The position numbers were made by a program, and so were the translations under genes. Positions 34,618 to 43,516 of a stretch of DNA of 64,000 nt are shown one piece after another. The notes below the pieces were generated by a model. The model ran no database searches and was not told where the DNA came from. It was given only the letters and a program-made list of their open reading frames with translations. This DNA is from Rhizobium album (lineage in GTDB: Bacteria > Pseudomonadota > Alphaproteobacteria > Rhizobiales > Rhizobiaceae), in contig NZ_QFBC01000013.1 of the NCBI RefSeq assembly GCF_003122325.1, positions 124,001-188,000 of the forward strand, read 5' to 3'. Positions within the stretch are counted from its first letter, which is position 1. Each line of letters begins with the position of its first letter.

Positions 34618-34887
34618 GCTTGGCGATCATGCATTTTGAATGCGGCTACATCAATCCTGCTGCACCGCCGAGCGCACATCAGCAGCAGGTGAGGATCGCT
34701 GCAAAGCGATGCGATCAGGCCGGCCTGGGCCTGCCAGGGAAAGGCGATCGGCCGGCCGGCATCATCGGCGCTGTTTCTGAGAGCGGCGGTGCAAAAGTCG
34801 GCCACGGCGGAAAAATCCAGCCGCAGGCGGAGTAAAAAACCGACCATCTATTTCCTTTCTGCAATGAGCGCAGGAGGGACAGGGGGT
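34618..34887. other. Intergenic region, no convincing gene
   Basis: A minus-strand reading frame from ATG 34847 has a plausible AAAGGAAAT site but runs into the end of the MOSC-reductase gene and shows no recognisable family. It is not called. Confidence 0.3.
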
Positions 34888-35592
34888 CTACACCGTGAGG
34901 ATTACTTCTGTCGAGTAGTTCTCTTTGAGGAATTTGACGAAATTCGCTTGGAATTGCCTCGTATGGGCGTGCGCAAGTTCGTCGGCGCGATCGACATCTT
35001 TTTCCCTGATGGCCTCGATCATATCGTTGTGCTCATCGGTCAAGAGATAACCGTCGTGCGTGCGCTCAAGATACTCGAAATGGAGGTGTAGCATCCGCTG
35101 CCCCTGATTGAGAAGGCGCTCATAGAATGAGGCAAGGTAGGGATTCTTGCCCGAATGCGCGATTGCCATGTGAAACTGCTTGTTGGCCTCAGACATTTTC
35201 AGGTGGATGCCAGTATGAACAGAAGCCTCAAAGTCTTTTTGTCGTCGAGCGATTAGTTTGAGATCCGCCTCCGTTCTCAGCGCGGCGGCCAGTCGGGTGT
35301 TCATCCGTTGGGCGATGTCGAGAGCCTCAACGTACTTCGGAAACGTGGCGACTTCGATCGGCGCAACAATGGTGCTCCGGTTTGAAAGGGCAATGACGAG
35401 TTCCTCCCCAGCCAGTCGTATAAGTGCCTCACGCACCGGCGAGCGAGACATATCAAATCGTTCTGCGAGGGTGGTTTCATCAAGAAGCTGACCCGGTTGG
35501 AGGACCATAGAAAGTATTTCTCCCCGCAGGGTATAATAGACGCTTTTCCAGCCGGTGCCCCTAACGCGCCTTGCTTCACTATCTCCCGACAC
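34888..35592 (-). CDS. GntR-family (FCD) transcriptional regulator
   Basis: 234 residues from ATG 35592. The winged helix contains LDETTLAERFDMSRSPVREA, and the FCD domain contains NKQFHMAIAHSGKNPYL and DEHNDMIEAIRE. It is divergent from a DHDPS-family gene. Four copies of a 17-base palindrome occupy the 360 bases between them, two near each gene. It is the probable regulator of that gene and of itself. Confidence 0.9.
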   Translation of the reverse strand: MSGDSEARRVRGTGWKSVYYTLRGEILSMVLQPGQLLDETTLAERFDMSRSPVREALIRLAGEELVIALSNRSTIVAPIEVATFPKYVEALDIAQRMNTRLAAALRTEADLKLIARRQKDFEASVHTGIHLKMSEANKQFHMAIAHSGKNPYLASFYERLLNQGQRMLHLHFEYLERTHDGYLLTDEHNDMIEAIREKDVDRADELAHAHTRQFQANFVKFLKENYSTEVILTV

Positions 35593-35649
35593 GTGGGCTT
35601 GCTCCTGTTTTGAAAGACCTCCTGCAATCTACAAGGGGGATTGAGTTTT

Positions 35650-35694
35650 GTCGACATGAAGACGACTAAATGACGCCGTCGCCGCGAAGACGAC
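35650..35694. promoter_or_regulatory. Pair of 17-base palindromes, GntR side
   Basis: GTCGACATGAAGACGAC (35650-35666) and GTCGCCGCGAAGACGAC (35678-35694). The arms GTCGnC and GnCGAC are symmetric around five central bases. The starts are 28 bases apart, which places them on nearly the same face after about 2.7 helical turns. Confidence 0.75.
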
Positions 35695-35846
35695 AAAGAG
35701 CATCATGTGATCGACCGGCAACATGTTGTCCAGCAACATAAAAACGGGAGAAGCGCATGCGTGCACCACTGGCTCCGCATGCTTGGTCAGCAACCCGCTT
35801 GCCAATAGCGGCACGGAACAATTCGAAAATTCCCGCTCTTGACACT

Positions 35847-35892
35847 GTCGACATAAGGACGACATATTAAGTTAAGTCGACAACAAGACGAC
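35847..35892. promoter_or_regulatory. Pair of 17-base palindromes, DHDPS side
   Basis: GTCGACATAAGGACGAC (35847-35863) and GTCGACAACAAGACGAC (35876-35892) repeat the sites at 35650 and 35678. Their starts are 29 bases apart. The second lies 60 bases before the aldolase start. The stretch 35695-35846 between the pairs holds no recognisable gene. Confidence 0.75.
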
Positions 35893-35952
35893 ATAAGAAT
35901 GCCATGCCCCGCATGATGCCGGTGCAGGCCTTATCAACCCAGGAGACAAGAG

Positions 35953-36831
35953 ATGAAACTGTCAGGCGTCATGCCCGCCCTCGTCACCCCCTTCGACGCC
36001 AAAGGCCAGGTCGATTTCAAGGCCTTCGAAAAGCTGCTGGTGCATTTGCGCGAGGCCGGCGTCACCGGATGGGTGCCGAACGGCTCCACCGGGGAATATT
36101 TCAGCCAGTCGACCGAGGAGCGCCGCGATGTTCTCAGGTTCGTCAAGGAGTTCGCCAAGCCGGGCGAAATCCTGATTGCCGGCACCAACGCCTCCGCCAC
36201 GCGCGAGGTTATCGAACAGACTGCCATGGCGAAGGAAATCGGCTATGATACGGTCCTGCTCGCTCCGCCCTTCTACACTCGCCCGACGCAGCAGGAGTTG
36301 ATCCGGCACTATGAGACCGTGCTTACCGCGGTTGACGTCGACCTGGTACTCTACAGCTACCCCGCCAAGGACGGTTCGGACATCAGCTTCGAACTGATGG
36401 ATCACTTCGCTGATAATCCGCGTGTGATTGGCATCAAAGAAAGCTCGGGTGTGCTGCAGCGCGCCGTCGACATTGCCAGCCGCTACGAGGGCCGGATCCA
36501 ACTGGTTTCGGGCTCGGACGATATTGCACTCGACTTCATGTTCTGGGGCGCGGAAAGCTGGATCTGCGGCCCGTCGAACTGCATGGCTAAAGCCTGCTGT
36601 GATCTCGACCGCGCCTATCGGTCGGGCGACCTCGGCAAGGCCCGCGAGATGATGAAGACGCTGTACAGGGCGATGAACATCCTGGAATCTGGCAAGTTCG
36701 TCCAGAAAATCAAATATGGCTGCGAATTGCAGGGTTTGCCCGTCGGCGAATGCCGCGCGCCGCTCGGCCCTCTGACGGATGAGGAAAAGGCCGAGTTCCG
36801 CGCTGCCATGCAGCCGATCCTCAACTGGTAA
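35953..36831 (+). CDS. DHDPS/N-acetylneuraminate-lyase family aldolase
   Basis: 292 residues from ATG 35953, behind CCAGGAGAC. Family motifs are GWVPNGSTGEYFSQS, the tyrosine in LVLYSYPAK and the Schiff-base lysine in VIGIKESSG. The length is normal. Members include dihydrodipicolinate synthase and catabolic enzymes such as keto-deoxyglucarate dehydratase. The dedicated GntR regulator and operators argue for a catabolic role rather than lysine synthesis. The substrate is unresolved. Confidence 0.9.
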   Translation: MKLSGVMPALVTPFDAKGQVDFKAFEKLLVHLREAGVTGWVPNGSTGEYFSQSTEERRDVLRFVKEFAKPGEILIAGTNASATREVIEQTAMAKEIGYDTVLLAPPFYTRPTQQELIRHYETVLTAVDVDLVLYSYPAKDGSDISFELMDHFADNPRVIGIKESSGVLQRAVDIASRYEGRIQLVSGSDDIALDFMFWGAESWICGPSNCMAKACCDLDRAYRSGDLGKAREMMKTLYRAMNILESGKFVQKIKYGCELQGLPVGECRAPLGPLTDEEKAEFRAAMQPILNW

Positions 36832-37020
36832 GCCATTCGGCCGGATGGATAGACCGCCCGGTCTCACTTAACGTTTGTCAGGACGACATCAGTCAAATTA
36901 ATGAAATTAATACAGTGCTTAAGAGGTGTTTCCGGTTATTTCTGTTTTGTCGGAGGGGTAGATATCTTGACGTTATTCTGCGTCAATTTCCTGAGAAGCC
37001 ATTGACGATTTCTGCCAAGG
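36832..37020. other. Intergenic region before the insertion-sequence remnants
   Basis: AT-richer sequence after the aldolase gene with a half-palindrome (GTCAGGACGAC near 36887) resembling the 17-base operators. No gene is recognised. Confidence 0.3.
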
Positions 37021-37242
37021 GGCAGGACGTTCGGGAGCCTGACAGAGCAAGAGAACGACGCTAAAAACGACCGCTATGTCAATCTGCAAGAGCGGATACT
37101 CGCATCGGAGCCGCAGACACCCAAGGATGTGGCAATGCTGTTCCTCGTCGATACCGACGATGGTGACAGCTACCACTCAGAGGCACTCGAGAACCGCATG
37201 CGGGAACTGACTGGCATTGAGGCGAAGGCGGTGCAGCAATGA
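37021..37242 (+). pseudogene. C-terminal fragment of an unidentified protein
   Basis: An open frame without a good start reads TEQENDAKNDRYVNLQERIL, then DVAMLFLVDTDDGDSYHSEA, and stops at 37240. The composition is protein-like (acidic, helical) and unlike the flanking shadow frames. The beginning appears to be missing. I do not recognise the family. It is probably debris next to the transposase remnant. Confidence 0.35.
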
Positions 37243-38317
37243 CCAACGATGGCCAATCCACGTTACCCAAGATGACGGTGTCAATGCCGCATGAATTTTC
37301 CCCAGAAGTGGGCTCTTCCGCACTCTCCACCTGGCTCAAGGACCATCCCGGCGTCGAGATCATCGCCCGTGACAGGGCCGGCGCATATGCAAGTGGCGCC
37401 CGGGAGGGCGCGCCGAACGCCCAACAGGTCGCCGACCGTTGGCATCTTCTGCGTAACTGTTCGGACGCTTTGCAGAATGTCGTAGAGCGCCGATATCGCC
37501 TGGTTCGTGATATCGGAAAGTCATTGGTAGACCGGTTTGTGGAGGATGGGGGGAGCGATGCACGGCCAGAAGACCGGGCGGTCCTGCCGGCCCATTCGCG
37601 GCGGCAACATGCTCGGCACAAGGAACGACGCGCTTTGTTCGATGAGATGGTGCGGCTGGCGGGCATTGGCTGGAGCCAGCTTGCGATCCGGCGTGAACTC
37701 GGCATCGACCTGAAAACCATTCGAAAATGGCTGAAGGACGAACAGCCAGGGACGTGGCGACGCACCGTGTTCACGCCGAACCCGGCCGATATCCATGAGG
37801 ACTACGTGCGCCGGCGCTGGGGTGAAGGGTGCCGCAATGCGACCCGGCTCTAGGTGAAGTTTGCGATCGAGGATATCCTGGCAATGCAAAGAGTTTCCGG
37901 CAATGGGTGAAGATAAGGCTGCGCGACGGTCACGAGGCGCGGCCTCTGCCGGCCAATCCAACGAGATCATCATGGCGCATGCCGTCATCTCGACAAACGA
38001 CACGCCTCCTGACGGCATCCCCTGACACACTCCCGATTAAAGACCGGGCCTTTGTCGATGCAATTTGCAAAGCATCTCCTGATATCGCAGTTGCCACTGG
38101 TCTCGCTCGTCGCTTCCAGTGCATGGTCTGCGACCATGATCCTCGCGATTTGCAGCCGTGGCTGCGCGATGCGATGACCGGACCACTATCATCGCTGGCG
38201 AGAGGAATCCGTGGCGACATGGATGCCGTCGAGGCTGCGCTGAAACTACCGTGGAGCACCGGGCCGGTGGAGGGCAAAATCAACAAGCTGAAACTGATCA
38301 AACGCTCCATGTACGGG
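37239..38317 (+). pseudogene. ISL3-family transposase remnant, truncated and frameshifted
   Basis: The first frame (37239-37853) carries HPGVEIIARDRAGAYASGAR and QVADRWHLLRN, the DDE-region signature of ISL3 transposases. It breaks after RRWGEGCRNATRL. The continuation is in another frame (GYPGNAKSFRQWV, then DTLPIKDRAFVDA) and reaches [20 protein letters not shown]. Thus one frameshift near 37850 splits it. The zinc-finger N-terminus is missing, and the extreme C-terminus is cut at about 38317 by an IS66-type fragment. It is not functional. Confidence 0.85.
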
Positions 38318-38491
38318 CTTGCGCCAGGCGAACAACTGGTTCGGCTGGATGCCATGCCGACGCGCGACAAGGCTCACCGTTGCGTCCGGCTCGTAGGATT
38401 CCTGGATAATGGCCAGCTTCTCCGCCGTGCTCCAGCGCCGCCGCCGTTCAGGCCCAGAAAGAACCTGCATCTTATGGGTGGTGATAGTCAT
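38318..38491 (-). pseudogene. IS66-family orfA (TnpA) fragment
   Basis: 58 residues from ATG 38491: [20 protein letters not shown], then [17 protein letters not shown]. This is the helix-turn-helix accessory protein of IS66-type elements. After WRK the frame runs into the antisense of the ISL3 remnant, so the element is truncated at about 38318. No TnpB or transposase follows. Confidence 0.8.
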
Positions 38492-38510
38492 AGTACCAAC
38501 ATTACTCCTA

Positions 38511-38528
38511 CCCACTTAGCTAAGTGGG
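38511..38528. repeat. Perfect 18-base palindrome
   Basis: CCCACTTAGCTAAGTGGG lies 20 bases outside the IS66 orfA start, where the element's terminal region would be. It could be a terminal structure or a later palindrome. Confidence 0.6.
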
Positions 38529-38827
38529 GGAGCGTGTCCGGGCCTTTCGGGGGCTAATTCACTCTGAGAGGCGGTGCCAGAACAGCCGTGGGCTTACTCC
38601 CCGATCCGGAGTAGCCACATTGTCGAAGAACTGTCAGAAGCCTATCGACCATAGCCATTGCGCTCTCAGTCTTTTGCTGACAGCCGAGGCGGTTTGCGAG
38701 GTGTTTACCACCGGTACTGGCGCCGAACACGCGGTCAGGCTGGCTGCAGCCATTGGCGGCACGATCCGCCAGGCCCGCGAACTCATCGAAGCCAATCACG
38801 AAACACTGGAACTCATGCAGATCCGCA

Positions 38828-39262
38828 ATGAGCGCCACAGCAAAAGACGTCGAAATGACCGGCCGCCTTATCTTCATGGGCGAAATCAAGAAGCCCGTCG
38901 CCAACTCCGTCCCCCATGCCGACGTACCGCCCTTCATGCGCCGTCTGCAACCAATCGCCAGCGGTTTCAGCTATTGGGCCGTCGCCGATAGCGGCAAGTA
39001 TCAACTCGACTATCAGATGGGCCAGCGCCTCGGGAACGAGTATGTGGATTTTGTCGGCAACCATCCGACCCTGGGCAATGCGAACCTTCTCGGCTGGATC
39101 GTGAACGTCATGGCGCGCACTCGGGACCATAATGGCAAGATCGATGCATCCGCGCTTGGCTTCCTTAAGGTCGTCAACGATGCGATGGCTGCTGCTGCCA
39201 TCCTTGCCATGCCTAGCGCCGGGATTGAGTCGAATAGCGCCTACCTGGCGCCTATTCGCTAA
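38828..39262 (+). CDS. Hypothetical protein, 144 aa
   Basis: Starts at ATG 38828. The sequence has protein-like composition (MTGRLIFMGEIKKPVANSV, YQLDYQMGQRLGNEYVDFVG, LGFLKVVNDAMAAAA). No known domain is recognised. Just upstream, a different frame (about 38676-38850) reads AEAVCEVFTTGTGAEHAVRL and ELIEANHETLELMQIRNE, which looks like part of another small protein. The two may be pieces of neighbouring small genes or a disrupted operon left by the insertion sequences. Confidence 0.5.
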   Translation: MSATAKDVEMTGRLIFMGEIKKPVANSVPHADVPPFMRRLQPIASGFSYWAVADSGKYQLDYQMGQRLGNEYVDFVGNHPTLGNANLLGWIVNVMARTRDHNGKIDASALGFLKVVNDAMAAAAILAMPSAGIESNSAYLAPIR

Positions 39263-39346
39263 GCAGATCCAGTCAAACCTCGGCGTCATGCTGATGGGCT
39301 GGACTGACCAATCGGTATGGGAGACCCCGTCAACCTATCTGCGACT

Positions 39347-39583
39347 TTAGCCTCCCAGCAACGCAGTGTCGTCGGCAGGGTCCGGATCTTCCTCATAAGA
39401 GTTTCTCTGACCGGCCACGGCACTTGCGATTGCGTCCATAATTTCGCGGGGTCTCCACCCCGCTGAAACCGCTTGGTCAACTAAGTCGGCAACTGCATAG
39501 TCAATCGAGTTTTGAAGATGCCGCGCCCGATCAGGGGCTCCCGGAGAATGAATTGGGCTGTCGATAGGTATGGCCTTTGTCAT
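39347..39583 (-). CDS. Small hypothetical protein, 78 aa
   Basis: Starts at ATG 39583, overlapping the stop of the upstream gene by 4 bases, which supports translation coupling. Middle part LQNSIDYAVADLVDQAVSAG is helical and the end is acidic. No known domain is recognised. It is the second gene of a probable operon of short hydrophilic proteins. Confidence 0.65.
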   Translation of the reverse strand: MTKAIPIDSPIHSPGAPDRARHLQNSIDYAVADLVDQAVSAGWRPREIMDAIASAVAGQRNSYEEDPDPADDTALLGG

Positions 39584-39831
39584 TCTTGCTCTCGCACGCC
39601 CGGTGCAGAATTTCGCACATCCTGATCGACTAGGTCTGTCTTAACGAGAAGGGTGCTATCTTTGCGTTTCGTAGCCTCAATCACCGCGTCTTTGGTCGGA
39701 ACGTCGCGACCGTCTGAGCTGCCCTTTTCCATGTAATTAGACCCGCCAAAGTTTGTTGGCGTCTGGTTGATGTGCTCAGGCTTAACGTCCAAGGCTCCCT
39801 CGTTTTGATTTACTCGTTCTCCGCCAGCCAT
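39580..39831 (-). CDS. Small hydrophilic hypothetical protein, 83 aa
   Basis: Starts at ATG 39831. It is very hydrophilic (NQTPTNFGGSNYMEKGSSDG, EATKRKDSTLLVKTDLVD) and probably largely unstructured. The stop overlaps the next start (ATGA). Such proteins are frequent members of stress regulons, but no family is recognised. It may be read from the stress promoter at 40167-40191 through the gene at 39919-40110. Confidence 0.65.
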   Translation of the reverse strand: MAGGERVNQNEGALDVKPEHINQTPTNFGGSNYMEKGSSDGRDVPTKDAVIEATKRKDSTLLVKTDLVDQDVRNSAPGVREQE

Positions 39832-39918
39832 GTTTGCATCCTATCGTTATCTCACGTTTTGCATGGGCTATGACACTACAGCCCGACTGCTTAGATCATT
39901 TTGCGAGAACCGGATCTC

Positions 39919-40110
39919 TCACTCTTGCCGCTGTTCTGCTTGAACAGCTTTGCTATCCAAGCCGCGTTCCTTGGAATGCTGAGCTTTGTCCCGATTTGAA
40001 AGGACCATGTTCTCCGGTATCTCAGCGTTATTTGCTGAGGTCATGGCACCCGAGCCATCTCCCTTCGACGTTGCTCCGGCGCCAATATGCTTACGGTCTG
40101 CATTTGCCAT
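39919..40110 (-). CDS. Small hydrophilic hypothetical protein, 63 aa
   Basis: Starts at ATG 40110 behind AAAGGAGAACCCAA, a strong ribosome site. The composition is rich in Asn, Lys, Ser and Gln (GAGATSKGDGSGAMTSANNA), suggesting a disordered protein. An EcfG-type promoter lies 57-81 bases upstream. No domain is recognised. Confidence 0.7.
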   Translation of the reverse strand: MANADRKHIGAGATSKGDGSGAMTSANNAEIPENMVLSNRDKAQHSKERGLDSKAVQAEQRQE

Positions 40111-40166
40111 TTGGGTTCTCCTTTGGGATGCGGGTGCCTAGAATGTGCACCGTTCAATGAAACCAG

Positions 40167-40191
40167 AACTAAGCTAGGAGATGAGAGTTCC
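40167..40191 (-). promoter_or_regulatory. EcfG-type stress promoter P1
   Basis: On the minus strand GGAAC (40191-40187), 17 bases, GTT (40169-40167). It overlaps the 3' end of the upstream gene and points at the 63-residue gene. This is the consensus for the alphaproteobacterial general stress sigma factor. Confidence 0.7.
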
Positions 40192-40707
40192 AGGATTTCT
40201 ACGTAAACCGAACACCGATGCACGCGTTATTGCGTCAACAATGGTTTTTCCGGTCCTCGGATCTCGATCGGTGGTCCTGAGCTGCAAGCCTCTTGCACCC
40301 ACTTTTTTGATCGTCGGTTGGGCGGATTTATCGCCGTTGATAACCCTGATCCACGTGATGGCAAGATTGACAGAGTTGCCGTCGCGCGCGCCAGAGAGCG
40401 AAGAGGGGCGTCCAGATGGACCGATGTAGGTCCCAGTGTAACGGCCGGCCTTGTTACGCAATGTCGCGCTTATCGTCCGGCGGACGACCACGAATCCCCG
40501 ACATGATCCACTCATTGACAGAGCCCCACTTGTCGACGTTGTCTTGAATTTACAGGAAACCTGAAGTGGTTTTGCGCCGATTTTAGTAGTCGCTGATCCG
40601 CTACCAGACCACGTTCCTGACAGCGACTTTAGGAACGCGCTATCATCGGCCAACGTTGGCTGCGCCAGCAATGTTGTCGCAAATGCAGCAATAACAGCGA
40701 GCTTCAT
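40174..40707 (-). CDS. Secreted hypothetical protein, 177 aa
   Basis: Starts at ATG 40707; a signal peptide (LAVIAAFATTLLAQPTLA) covers about 20 residues. The mature part is rich in Ser/Thr/Gly (FLKSLSGTWSGSGSATT, SCKFKTTSTSGALSMSGSC) with two cysteines that could pair, predicting a small beta-barrel periplasmic protein. The C-terminus is basic. Resembles rhizobial periplasmic proteins of unknown role. Confidence 0.8.
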   Translation of the reverse strand: MKLAVIAAFATTLLAQPTLADDSAFLKSLSGTWSGSGSATTKIGAKPLQVSCKFKTTSTSGALSMSGSCRGFVVVRRTISATLRNKAGRYTGTYIGPSGRPSSLSGARDGNSVNLAITWIRVINGDKSAQPTIKKVGARGLQLRTTDRDPRTGKTIVDAITRASVFGLRRNPGTLIS

Positions 40708-40805
40708 CGAGAATCCTCTTTGGACGTTAGAAGACTTGCCCCTGAGAGAGCTTGCTTTGCAATGGTGAGGCACAAGTTCGCGATTCTAAGTCTCAGGTGT
40801 GCGAG

Positions 40806-41051
40806 TCAGCCCCTATATCGTCCTTCGTTAATATTCTTCGGATCGTAGTTCACTGACCACTCTTTTTCCGGCCCTTTCTGGCCCGGCGGTATCTTCTTGG
40901 CCGTGGCATCATCCGAGCCGGTGATAACCGTAGGCTTGGCACTTGCTACGCCATCATGGGTTTCGCCCTTTAGAGGTTTCGCAAACTGTCCTTTCGCATC
41001 ATCGCGGATTTGCTGCTTGGCGCTTTGCCTTTCTGAGCGAGCAACCATCAC
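40806..41051 (-). CDS. Small hydrophilic hypothetical protein, 81 aa
   Basis: Starts at ATG 41051, overlapping the previous stop. Basic N-terminus (MMVARSERQSAKQQIRDDAK) and low-complexity Pro/Gly/Lys tail (KKIPPGQKGPEKEWSVNYD). No domain is recognised. It is translated with the 67-residue gene behind stress promoter P2. Confidence 0.68.
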   Translation of the reverse strand: MMVARSERQSAKQQIRDDAKGQFAKPLKGETHDGVASAKPTVITGSDDATAKKIPPGQKGPEKEWSVNYDPKNINEGRYRG

Positions 41052-41251
41052 GCGTCACCTTTTGTCTTAAGGGCGTCGGTAAGATTTCGTTTCCGTGGAT
41101 CCTTGAGATTTTCGCCTGCTGCATCGCGGTCATGATCCGGATCATCTTTTGCAGGAAGGTAGCCGCGCGGCATGTTTTCTTGTGGACCTTCCCAACGTGG
41201 AGACTGGTCGGTTGTGCCCGGGACTCCGTCCCTTGGATTAATAATACCCAT
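41048..41251 (-). CDS. Small hydrophilic hypothetical protein, 67 aa
   Basis: Starts at ATG 41251, behind GAAGGAGAAGTAGT. Charged, Pro/Asp-rich and probably disordered (PAKDDPDHDRDAAGENLKD). An EcfG-type promoter lies 31-55 bases upstream. The stop overlaps the next gene. No family is recognised. Confidence 0.7.
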   Translation of the reverse strand: MGIINPRDGVPGTTDQSPRWEGPQENMPRGYLPAKDDPDHDRDAAGENLKDPRKRNLTDALKTKGDA

Positions 41252-41281
41252 ACTACTTCTCCTTCGTTTGCCAGATCACCT

Positions 41282-41306
41282 AACAGTATCGACGGGTAAT
41301 GGTTCC
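41282..41306 (-). promoter_or_regulatory. EcfG-type stress promoter P2
   Basis: Minus strand GGAAC (41306-41302), 17 bases, GTT (41284-41282), 31 bases before the 67-residue gene. Confidence 0.75.
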
Positions 41307-41336
41307 AAGGTCGGATGCCTCTTCACCCTGCGAGAG

Positions 41337-42137
41337 TTACTGCTTCGCAGTACCGGGCTCCGACATTTTGCGATGTTGCTTTGCCAACGTTTCGGCCGGC
41401 GTTACGTTTGCGACTGCCGCCATCAACTTGTTCTTCCATCCGGAAACAACGTCGCCTTCACCGTTCATCATGGCTTCGTAGCCGACTCTTGCCACGAAAG
41501 CCGGATCGTCCTTCTTTCCCTGACCGACGGCTGTATCCAGCATGTCGGCCCGCTCGAAGAATTCCGTATCTGTCGCGCCCGGCATTAGACATGTTACTGA
41601 TACGCCTGTGTCCTTCAACTCTTCTCGAAGGGCGAAGGAGAAAGAATTGATGAAGGCTTTTGTGGCGTTGTAAACGGCTTGAAACGTGCCCGGCATGAAA
41701 CCGGCGATGGATCCAGTGAACAGAATGCGTCCTTGGCCGCGGCTGCGCATACGGTTGCCGACCACATGGACCAGCGCAATGGTTCCGCTGATATTGGTAT
41801 CTACGACGCGTTGAGCTCCCTGCAAATCCTGGTCAAGGAAGTCGTCACCTAGACCTCTGCCAGCATTGGCCAGCAAGATATCTACTGTCCTGTCAAGTGC
41901 TTCAATGCCATTGACCAGGCGTCGAACGCCGTCCTCGGTGGCAAGATCCACCTGCATCGCCTCCACCCGCGTGCCAAACTCTTTCAGTCGTTGGGCCGCT
42001 TCTTTAATCTCCACCTCATCGGCGGCGATGATCAAATCGTAGCCGTCTTGTGCTGCGCATTTGGCCAACTCATAACCTATGCCGCTGGATGCGCCGGTAA
42101 TAACAGCCAGGCCTTTTCCGGTTTCGACAGGGTTCAT
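41337..42137 (-). CDS. SDR family oxidoreductase
   Basis: 266 residues from ATG 42137. NAD(P)-binding TGASSGIGYELAK near residue 16, NAGRG near 90 and catalytic YNATKAFINSF near 160 are intact. The sequence type (LxAANAGRGLGDDF, MPGATDTEFFERADMLDT) is that of broad-specificity SDRs. It follows the zinc alcohol dehydrogenase by 11 bases, so the two are co-transcribed from stress promoter P3. Function in aldehyde or ketone detoxification is inferred. Confidence 0.88.
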   Translation of the reverse strand: MNPVETGKGLAVITGASSGIGYELAKCAAQDGYDLIIAADEVEIKEAAQRLKEFGTRVEAMQVDLATEDGVRRLVNGIEALDRTVDILLANAGRGLGDDFLDQDLQGAQRVVDTNISGTIALVHVVGNRMRSRGQGRILFTGSIAGFMPGTFQAVYNATKAFINSFSFALREELKDTGVSVTCLMPGATDTEFFERADMLDTAVGQGKKDDPAFVARVGYEAMMNGEGDVVSGWKNKLMAAVANVTPAETLAKQHRKMSEPGTAKQ

Positions 42138-42148
42138 GCCAGTCTCCT

Positions 42149-43318
42149 TTACGGTTTCATGACGACCTTCACGCAGCCGTCCTGCTTGTCACGGAATGTT
42201 TTGTAGAGTTCCGGCCCGTCTTCGAGACTCGCCCGGTGGGTGATGACAAAGGATGGATCGATGTCGCCGTTCTGGACGCGATCCATCAAAAGAGGCAAAT
42301 ATTTCTGCACCGGCGTTTGCGCCATGCGCAAGGTCAGCCCACGATTGATTGCGGACCCCATCGGTATCTTGTCCAGAAAGCCACCATAGACACCGACAAT
42401 GGAAACCGTTCCAAAATTGCGGCAGCAATGGATGGCTTGGCGAAGCACGTGCGGTCTGTCTGTGCCCATGAAGGTTGCGACTTTTATCCGGTCGATACGG
42501 GAATCCCAGCTCGCCGCTGCGTCGGCTTCCGTACCGACTGCATCAATGCATGCGTCGGCGCCGCGCCCCTGCGTCAAATCCAAAATGCGCTCATAGATAT
42601 CTTCCTCCATGAAATCGAGGGTCTGCGCGCCAGCCGCCTCTGCGAGCGCCAGGCGCTCCGGTACGGTGTCAATTGCGATGACCCGCTCAGCTCCAAGCAG
42701 GAAGGCCGAACGAATGGCCATCTGCCCCACAGGCCCGCAGCCCCAGATGGCTACGGTTTCACCTGGCTGAATATTGCAGAAATCCGCAGCCATGTATCCG
42801 GTAGGAAAAATATCGGAGAGAAACAAAACCTGCTCATCCGAAAGGCCATCTGGAACCTTGATTGGGCCAACATCAGCAAAGGGGACTCGCAGATACTCCG
42901 CCTGACCGCCGCTGTAACCGCCGAGGAGGTGTGTATAGCCGAACAGGCCTGCGGGCGAATTGCCCCACATTTTTTTAACTTTTGAAGGATCGGGATTGGA
43001 ACGCTCACACCCGGAATAGAAGCCCCGCGTACAGAAAAAGCATTCGCCACAGGCAATCGTGAAAGGCACGACAACCCGATCCCCAACCTTGAGCTTTTTG
43101 TTGTCTTTTCCGACTTCGACGACTTCGCCCATAGTTTCATGGCCCATGATGTCGCCGCTATGCATATCCGGCATTACGCCGTTGAAGAGATGGAGATCAG
43201 AGCCGCAGATTGCGCAGGCAGTCACCTTGATGATTGCGTCCCGTCCATCCTCGATCTGCGGATCGGGTACACTTTCACAGCGAATGTCATGTTTTCCGTG
43301 CCAGGTCAGAGCTTTCAC
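42149..43318 (-). CDS. Zinc-dependent alcohol dehydrogenase (formaldehyde-dehydrogenase-like)
   Basis: 389 residues from ATG 43318. The catalytic zinc ligands sit in [13 protein letters not shown] and [12 protein letters not shown], and the four structural zinc cysteines in [15 protein letters not shown]. The cofactor motif is [14 protein letters not shown]. The longer middle part ([18 protein letters not shown]) is typical of the glutathione-independent formaldehyde dehydrogenase-like group widespread in rhizobia. It lies behind an EcfG-type promoter and precedes an SDR gene. Confidence 0.9.
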   Translation of the reverse strand: MKALTWHGKHDIRCESVPDPQIEDGRDAIIKVTACAICGSDLHLFNGVMPDMHSGDIMGHETMGEVVEVGKDNKKLKVGDRVVVPFTIACGECFFCTRGFYSGCERSNPDPSKVKKMWGNSPAGLFGYTHLLGGYSGGQAEYLRVPFADVGPIKVPDGLSDEQVLFLSDIFPTGYMAADFCNIQPGETVAIWGCGPVGQMAIRSAFLLGAERVIAIDTVPERLALAEAAGAQTLDFMEEDIYERILDLTQGRGADACIDAVGTEADAAASWDSRIDRIKVATFMGTDRPHVLRQAIHCCRNFGTVSIVGVYGGFLDKIPMGSAINRGLTLRMAQTPVQKYLPLLMDRVQNGDIDPSFVITHRASLEDGPELYKTFRDKQDGCVKVVMKP

Positions 43319-43392
43319 AGATTTCTCCTTTCTCCGGCGGCCTCAACTCGCCTCCTGCAAGTTGGCAGCGGGAGTTCCGCGCGCTGCCCCAC

Positions 43393-43417
43393 AACAAGCG
43401 GGCGGTCACAATGTTCC
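43393..43417 (-). promoter_or_regulatory. EcfG-type stress promoter P3
   Basis: Minus strand GGAAC (43417-43413), 17 bases, GTT (43395-43393), 75 bases upstream of the alcohol dehydrogenase gene. Confidence 0.75.
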
Positions 43418-43462
43418 GATGTCGCTCATCGCGGTGGACGGCGGTGGTTCGAAAATTGAAAG

Positions 43463-43487
43463 GGAACCATGTGCGTGACGGCTTGTT
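43463..43487 (+). promoter_or_regulatory. EcfG-type stress promoter P4
   Basis: Plus strand GGAAC (43463-43467), 17 bases, GTT (43485-43487), 30 bases before the small gene at 43517. It is divergent from P3, 45 bases away. Confidence 0.75.
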
Positions 43488-43516
43488 ATCGGAGGGAATA
43501 ATTCAGGAGATTGCAA

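Noticed and set aside
34563-34847. A 94-residue minus-strand frame with a good ribosome site
   Set aside because: It runs into the MOSC-reductase 3'-end and shows no family; kept only as a note on the intergenic region.
43393-43487. Possibility that GGAAC...GTT matches are chance
   Set aside because: Single matches are expected by chance, but nine at gene-proximal positions, eight with identical spacing and correct orientation, make chance unlikely; the computation remains to be done.
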